Positions 6,812-10,536 of a stretch of 10,536 bases of DNA are shown here, one piece after another. Source of the stretch: Candidatus Acidiferrales bacterium (GTDB lineage: Bacteria; Acidobacteriota; Terriglobia; Acidoferrales; UBA7541); contig JASHYE010000302.1 of the NCBI GenBank assembly GCA_030043155.1, positions 1 to 10,536 of the forward strand, given 5' to 3'. A model generated the notes under the pieces. That model saw only the letters and a program-made list of their open reading frames with translations, had not been told where the DNA came from and ran no database searches. The number at the start of each line of letters is the position of its first letter. Within the stretch, counting starts at the first letter, position 1. The position numbers were made by a program, and so were the translations under genes.

Positions 6812-8041
6812 TTATGGCTGGTCTCCACCCTCGGCTGGTGCACTTAGGCTCCACGGTGAAAGCGTCATCGCCTCGGCTCCGCTCGGAGCCTCCAAGATCG
6901 GTTCCACTCCTCCGAGTAGCGTGATCGCTGTTACCTCTCCCGAGGCAGCCCCTTGCGTCGACACAATCATTACCGCTTCGCCTTTTTGCAAATTTGCGAG
7001 CGTTGCTGGAGGCAGGCGGCTTAACATCTGCTGCAAATCTGCACCGCCTCCGGCGCGCTGAAATCCTGCCTGGCTTCCACCGAATCCCTGTCCAGCTCCT
7101 TGCGGCGGGCCGCCCGCTCCACGATTCCCGCCCGCTGCACTGCCCCCAGACTTTCCCGCCTGTCCGCCGTTTTGCGCCATCCTCAGCCGCATCGCAATTC
7201 GTTGCGCCATTTCCGGAGCCAATTGCCGTATCTCCGATTGAGGAGTGAACTTCACCAGAAATGTCTGCTTGGAAATCAAATCCTTCACGCGAATCGTGTT
7301 TGCAGAAGCATCAATCGTGTCAATCGTTCCCGCAATATTTCGGAATGCGCCGGAAACAATCTCCTGTGCATCAAATGTGCTCCCATCCACGCTTCGCGTT
7401 CCGCGCGCCCGCAATTGGTCCCCGGGATGAACTTGGTCTATCGTAGTTGGCTTCGCGTCATTAAACTGCACCGAATCCGGGGCGTATCGCCGCAGGATCG
7501 TCTGCGTCGTCGTGTGAATTTCAATGGTTTTCGTTCCAGAAAGCCCCGCAACCGTGATGGCAATTGTTCCGCTCGCCGGGTCCACGGTTTTCACCAGCCC
7601 GCCTACTCCGCGCGCCCAGGCCTGCTCCTCTTCGCTGTGCGCTGTCTCAAGAGCCGCTCGCCTCATCGCAATGATGGTTCCTGCACTCAACGGCCCGCTC
7701 CCATTCGGTCCTCGGGAGAGCACCAGTATCCTGTCTCCCACCTGCAAATCTTGGAGGTGAATCGCCGTCGCGCCCGCCAAGGTCTTCTGCCCTGGCGCCA
7801 CTTGCAGCATTTTAGTTGCGTCGCTCGCTGTTACCGTTATGTCGGCGCCTGCGTCGGTTGTCAGTGTGATTGTGTTGTCGGCAATCGCCTTGATAGTGCC
7901 AATTGTCCTGGTCACACTGCTCTGCGCACTCGACTGCTGCGCTCCCAAGATCGCGTACGTCGGCCGGGACGCAATCGCTATTCCGGCGAGCATCAGCACT
8001 GCCGCACCCAACACTCCAATGCCTGTCTTGCTCAAACGCAT
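6812..8041 (-). CDS. DUF5666-like exported protein, 409 aa
   Basis: I place the start at ATG 8041 because it gives a compact signal peptide (RLSK, hydrophobic 7-25, A-x-A near 24-30). A GTG at 8095 is in frame, has a better GAGGA site, and would add 18 basic residues, so the start is uncertain. Three similar beta-rich segments follow: about 43-125, 148-231 and 234-378. Each starts with G-T/L-I/V-x-x-I/V-D/A and a beta hairpin, and the first, second and third contain L-Q-V-G-D-R, V-H-P-G-D-Q and L-Q-K-G-E-A respectively, the style of DUF5666 (OB-like) repeats. The third is split by a Gly-rich stretch (292-335). The function of the family is unknown; no catalytic residues stand out. It is upstream of, and co-oriented with, the TonB receptor gene, suggesting a shared periplasmic or envelope role. 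The family call is moderately firm. Confidence 0.75.
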   Translation of the reverse strand: MRLSKTGIGVLGAAVLMLAGIAIASRPTYAILGAQQSSAQSSVTRTIGTIKAIADNTITLTTDAGADITVTASDATKMLQVAPGQKTLAGATAIHLQDLQVGDRILVLSRGPNGSGPLSAGTIIAMRRAALETAHSEEEQAWARGVGGLVKTVDPASGTIAITVAGLSGTKTIEIHTTTQTILRRYAPDSVQFNDAKPTTIDQVHPGDQLRARGTRSVDGSTFDAQEIVSGAFRNIAGTIDTIDASANTIRVKDLISKQTFLVKFTPQSEIRQLAPEMAQRIAMRLRMAQNGGQAGKSGGSAAGGNRGAGGPPQGAGQGFGGSQAGFQRAGGGADLQQMLSRLPPATLANLQKGEAVMIVSTQGAASGEVTAITLLGGVEPILEAPSGAEAMTLSPWSLSAPAEGGDQP

Positions 8042-8203
8042 AGTCTTCTGCCTGTTGCTTTTTCTCTGAGAGGTAATTCGGATGGTGCACCCCACCGCGA
8101 TTCCTCGCTGCTCTCCTGAGTTTTAGACGCACACCATTCCGCCGCGTTACCGAAAACTTCTTTCCTGTTTCGTTTAATCTGAAAAATCGAGGATCGCCAG
8201 AGG

Positions 8204-8233
8204 ATTATGTTTCTACCCGGTAGGTCTTGTTCA
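8204..8233 (-). promoter_or_regulatory. Candidate promoter for the DUF5666-like gene
   Basis: On the minus strand TGAACA (8233-8228, four of six -35 positions) is followed after 18 bases by CATAAT (8209-8204, five of six -10 positions). It sits in the 203-bp gap after the BNR gene and would give a leader of roughly 100-160 bases depending on the start used. The -35 overlaps the heptamer repeat. The remainder of the gap (8042-8203) shows nothing else I can assign, apart from the alternative GTG start at 8095. Confidence 0.3.
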
Positions 8234-8256
8234 CTGAGCACTGCTCACTGATCACT
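8229..8256. repeat. Four-copy heptamer tandem repeat, GNNCACT
   Basis: On the plus strand GTTCACT, GAGCACT, GCTCACT and GATCACT follow one another without gaps. Positions 1 and 4-7 are invariant while 2 and 3 vary. The repeat covers the last codons and the stop (8245-8247) of the BNR gene. It also contains the palindrome TGAGCA-C-TGCTCA (8235-8247). Confidence 0.8.
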
Positions 8257-9684
8257 GCTTTTGAAATCCGCTACTCCAATTTGTATCTGTGTGCCTCGCA
8301 GCCTCCAGAACTCTGCGCTGTTCCGTGGCGCTTGCCCGGGCCTTGCGCCATTCCCCTCATTTTGCTTCACCGTCCAAATGCCGTAGACCCGCCCATCGAA
8401 TGCCGCGATACCTGTGTAGTCGCCCAGGAAGACTCCCTCCGCGTCGAATGCCTGCGGATTCCATGCGTAATTCGCAAACGTTTTTCCTCCGTCCGTCGAA
8501 CGCGCAAGCGTCACGGTTTGCTTCCGGTTCTCTTCATCGGCTCGCCGGTCGTAAAACACCGCGTTCACCGATCCGTCCACAGGATCCACTGCCATCCACT
8601 GAAAAAACTGATCCGTCCCGTCATGCTGCGGATCCGTGTTCACCCGCAGCGCCGGACTCCACGTTTTCCCATGGTCCTCCGAAGTTGAGCAGAACACATC
8701 CACATCGCCATTCCTGTAATCGCTCCATGTCACATAAAGATTTCCGCCCTTTTTTTCGCCGCGCGGATCAATCCCAATCTGCGGAAAACCATTTGCCCGC
8801 TCCACTGCCTCTACGCCAAACATAATCGGTGCCGTCTGAATAATGTTCCGCGTCTTTGAAAAAGTCTTTCCGCCATCCTTTGAAGTTGTCAGCACGATGT
8901 GCTGTCCGTCGCCCCATGCGGCATATATCGTTCCATCGGGTCCTACCGTGCCCGCAAACCCTTCCAACGCGCCGTTGTCGTCGCGCGGGAGTCCGGGTCC
9001 GTTGTCAATTTCAATGGGAGTTGACCATGTCTTTCCATCATTCGTCGAGCGCACAAACAGCAGCTCCGAATTCGTCAGCGTCCATCGCGTCCATCCCACA
9101 TAAAGGTTCCCCGCGTATGGCCCTTTGCTGTTGTCGGCCACAATGTATGGCTTGTCTTCAAACGGTATGCCCGGCTGCTGCGGCTGCGTGCTCACCGCGA
9201 TTTCTTTTTCGTCCCACGTTTTTCCGCCGTCCATGGAACGCTTGATGTAAATTCCGTTTCGGTTCGCGTTGTGTCCCCAATAGCTGAACGTTCCTAGCTT
9301 GTCGAAAGCGATATAGCAAAGGAATGCGTGCCCTTGATTGTCGTACGTGACGCTTACGTCCCCGGAAACGTGATATTCCTTCGACTCCACATTTTCTGCG
9401 GTCCAGGTTTTTCCAGCGTCCGTCGAATAGGCGATGTGCGCGTTGTCCTGATACGCTGCCACGACGTTCTGCGGATGATTCGGATCCACCGCGATCGAAG
9501 GCTCCGTAAAAGATCCCGGCTCCTGCGTGACCATTGTCAGTGCCGCTCCGGGCGCCGGCGGCAACGCTGTCGAAATCGTCTGCGGCGGTCCGCTCGCCTC
9601 CTGAACCGTCGTTTGCCCCGCGCAAATTCCTGCCGCACACAGGATTCCTGCAATCACTGCAATTCTGGTCAGCCAATTTTTCAT
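8245..9684 (-). CDS. Secreted BNR/sialidase-like beta-propeller protein, 479 aa
   Basis: The start at 9684 gives a clear signal peptide (MKNWLTR, hydrophobic 8-20, C-A-G near 21-23); the ribosome site is weak (GGGAAAG). The frame stays open upstream into purU, but that part is basic and Trp-rich, unlike a real protein. Six Asp-boxes (S-x-D-x-G-K-T-W/F) lie at 87-94, 150-157, 213-220, 268-275, 335-342 and 396-403, roughly 60-70 residues apart, fitting a six-bladed propeller. Fragments such as E-P-S-I-A-V-D-P and G-N-L-Y-V-T-W-S-D-Y are typical of these sialidase-like propellers. True sialidases carry an (F/Y)RIP motif and an Arg triad; I see no such motif, so sialidase activity is doubtful. 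The gene begins 28 bp after purU with no terminator between, suggesting co-transcription. The C-terminal codons and stop lie in a heptamer repeat. Substrate unknown. Confidence 0.88.
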   Translation of the reverse strand: MKNWLTRIAVIAGILCAAGICAGQTTVQEASGPPQTISTALPPAPGAALTMVTQEPGSFTEPSIAVDPNHPQNVVAAYQDNAHIAYSTDAGKTWTAENVESKEYHVSGDVSVTYDNQGHAFLCYIAFDKLGTFSYWGHNANRNGIYIKRSMDGGKTWDEKEIAVSTQPQQPGIPFEDKPYIVADNSKGPYAGNLYVGWTRWTLTNSELLFVRSTNDGKTWSTPIEIDNGPGLPRDDNGALEGFAGTVGPDGTIYAAWGDGQHIVLTTSKDGGKTFSKTRNIIQTAPIMFGVEAVERANGFPQIGIDPRGEKKGGNLYVTWSDYRNGDVDVFCSTSEDHGKTWSPALRVNTDPQHDGTDQFFQWMAVDPVDGSVNAVFYDRRADEENRKQTVTLARSTDGGKTFANYAWNPQAFDAEGVFLGDYTGIAAFDGRVYGIWTVKQNEGNGARPGQAPRNSAEFWRLRGTQIQIGVADFKSSDQ

Positions 9685-9712
9685 GATTCTTTTCTTTCCC
9701 GTTAACTGATCC

Positions 9713-10536
9713 TCACTCAAAAATAATCGTCTTATTGCCATGAAGCACGATGCGATTCTCAATGTGCCACCGCACCGCGCGAGACAGCACCACTTTTTCC
9801 AAGTCGCGTCCTTTTTCGACCAATTCCTCCAGAGCATCGCGATGCGAAATGCGCGCCACACCCTGTTCGATGATCGGCCCATCGTCCAGCGCTTCTGTAA
9901 CGTAATGCGCCGTTGCTCCAATCAACTTGACGCCGCGCTCATACGCCTGCAAATGCGGCTTTGGGCCCACAAACGCCGGCAAAAACGAATGGTGGATATT
10001 AATGATCTGCTGCGGATAGTCGCGAATAAACTCCCCTGACAGCACCTGCATGTACCTCGCCAATACGATCAAGTCGATGTGGTTGGCTCGAATCAGTTCC
10101 AGTTCCCGTTGTTCCGCCGCTTCCTTGGTTTCTCTTGTTACGGGAATCGTGTGATAGGGGACTCCGTAAAAATCCGCGTGCCGCTTCGCGTCCGGATGGT
10201 TGCTCACGATCAATGGAATCTCGCACTTCAGCTCTCCCATCCTTTGGCGGTAAAGCAAATCCACCAAACAGTGGTCGAATTTTGAAACGAAAATCGCTGC
10301 GCGCGGCCGGTAACTCGAGAGCGCCAGGCGAAATCGCATCGAAAATTTCTCTGCGACCGGAGCGAAGCGCTCTGGAAAATCCTTCGCGTCAAGCTGAAAT
10401 CCCGCCAGGTCCCATTCGATCCGCGCAAAATAAAAACGATCCAGTTCCGTCTGGTGCAGCTCGAAACGCAGAATGTTCCCGCCATGGCGATAGATGAACT
10501 CTGCAATCGCCGCGTCCAATCCCTTCTGGTCTGGAC
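9713..10536 (-). CDS. purU: Formyltetrahydrofolate deformylase PurU (N-terminus cut by right edge)
   Basis: PurU hydrolyses 10-formyltetrahydrofolate to formate and tetrahydrofolate in the cytoplasm, feeding formate to purine synthesis by PurT and balancing one-carbon folates. The visible 273 codons begin P-D-Q-K-G, the start of the N-terminal ACT regulatory domain (family: C-P-D-x-x-G), so the true start is a few codons outside the window; the TTG at 10519 is not the start. The formyltransferase-like domain holds I-I-N-I-H-H-S-F-L-P and L-D-D-G-P-I-I. Counting from that TTG as 1, the catalytic Asn, His and Asp are N174, H176 and D212. The Y-E-R-G-V-K and G-A-T-A-H-Y-V motifs, and the ending G-N-K-T-I-I-F-E, closely match E. 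coli PurU. The length fits the ~280-aa family. The next gene starts 28 bp downstream. Confidence 0.96.
   Translation of the reverse strand, partial: PDQKGLDAAIAEFIYRHGGNILRFELHQTELDRFYFARIEWDLAGFQLDAKDFPERFAPVAEKFSMRFRLALSSYRPRAAIFVSKFDHCLVDLLYRQRMGELKCEIPLIVSNHPDAKRHADFYGVPYHTIPVTRETKEAAEQRELELIRANHIDLIVLARYMQVLSGEFIRDYPQQIINIHHSFLPAFVGPKPHLQAYERGVKLIGATAHYVTEALDDGPIIEQGVARISHRDALEELVEKGRDLEKVVLSRAVRWHIENRIVLHGNKTIIFE

Noticed and set aside
7100..8119. 339-codon open frame on the plus strand
   Set aside because: Antisense to the DUF5666-like gene; Arg/His/Ser/Pro-rich without domain pattern, typical of a GC-rich shadow frame.
8213..8223. CTACC-C-GGTAG palindrome as a terminator of the BNR gene
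   Set aside because: Only 4-5 bp of pairing with an unworkably small loop and no T-run after it on the minus strand.
9685..9921. Upstream in-frame extension of the BNR gene into purU
   Set aside because: The extension is basic and Trp/Arg-rich, overlaps the well-supported purU frame and would place the signal peptide inside the protein.
10517..10519. TTG at 10519 as the start of purU
   Set aside because: The in-frame codons upstream continue the conserved P-D-Q-K-G start of the ACT domain to the window edge, so the gene is simply cut off.

Overview
This window reads as chromosomal DNA of a free-living Gram-negative bacterium, most likely an Acidobacteriota (Koribacter/Terriglobia-like) member. 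That is an inference from protein style: an Oar-like TonB-dependent receptor with an N-terminal carboxypeptidase-regulatory-like domain and a Gly-rich tract near its C-terminus, a ~1040-residue sortilin/BNR-type secreted protein, and a DUF5666-like exported protein. The composition is moderately GC-rich and even throughout. I see no tRNA, rRNA, CRISPR array, transposase or phage gene.

Layout. Left edge (1-392, minus): the N-terminal part of a secreted FG-GAP/VCBS repeat protein, probably a lipoprotein, running off the window. A 144-bp divergent intergenic region (393-536) holds candidate promoters for both directions and a small hairpin that displays the Shine-Dalgarno of the next gene. 537-3662 (plus): a 1041-aa secreted sortilin/BNR-repeat beta-propeller protein with eleven Asp-boxes. 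It ends at a strong bidirectional terminator (3684-3712) shared with the convergent genes. 3726-6716 (minus): a 996-aa TonB-dependent receptor. 6812-8041 (minus): a DUF5666-like exported protein. 8245-9684 (minus): a secreted 479-aa BNR/sialidase-like propeller protein. 9713-10536 (minus): purU, formyltetrahydrofolate deformylase, lacking only its first residues at the right edge.

How they may work together. Four co-oriented minus-strand genes (purU, BNR protein, DUF5666-like protein, TonB receptor) run from the right edge to the shared terminator. purU and the BNR gene are 28 bp apart and probably co-transcribed. The DUF5666 and receptor genes are 95 bp apart and both carry Gly-rich tracts. 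Five of six products carry export signals and three are beta-propeller-type proteins, so the region looks like a cell-surface/periplasm module beside one housekeeping gene. No substrate can be assigned from sequence.

I found no clear novel defence or mobile system. The signals most worth a second look are a perfect 13-bp inverted repeat inside the FG-GAP gene, a four-copy heptamer repeat spanning the BNR gene's stop codon, the Shine-Dalgarno-in-loop hairpin, and the Gly-rich and cysteine-pair features of the receptor.
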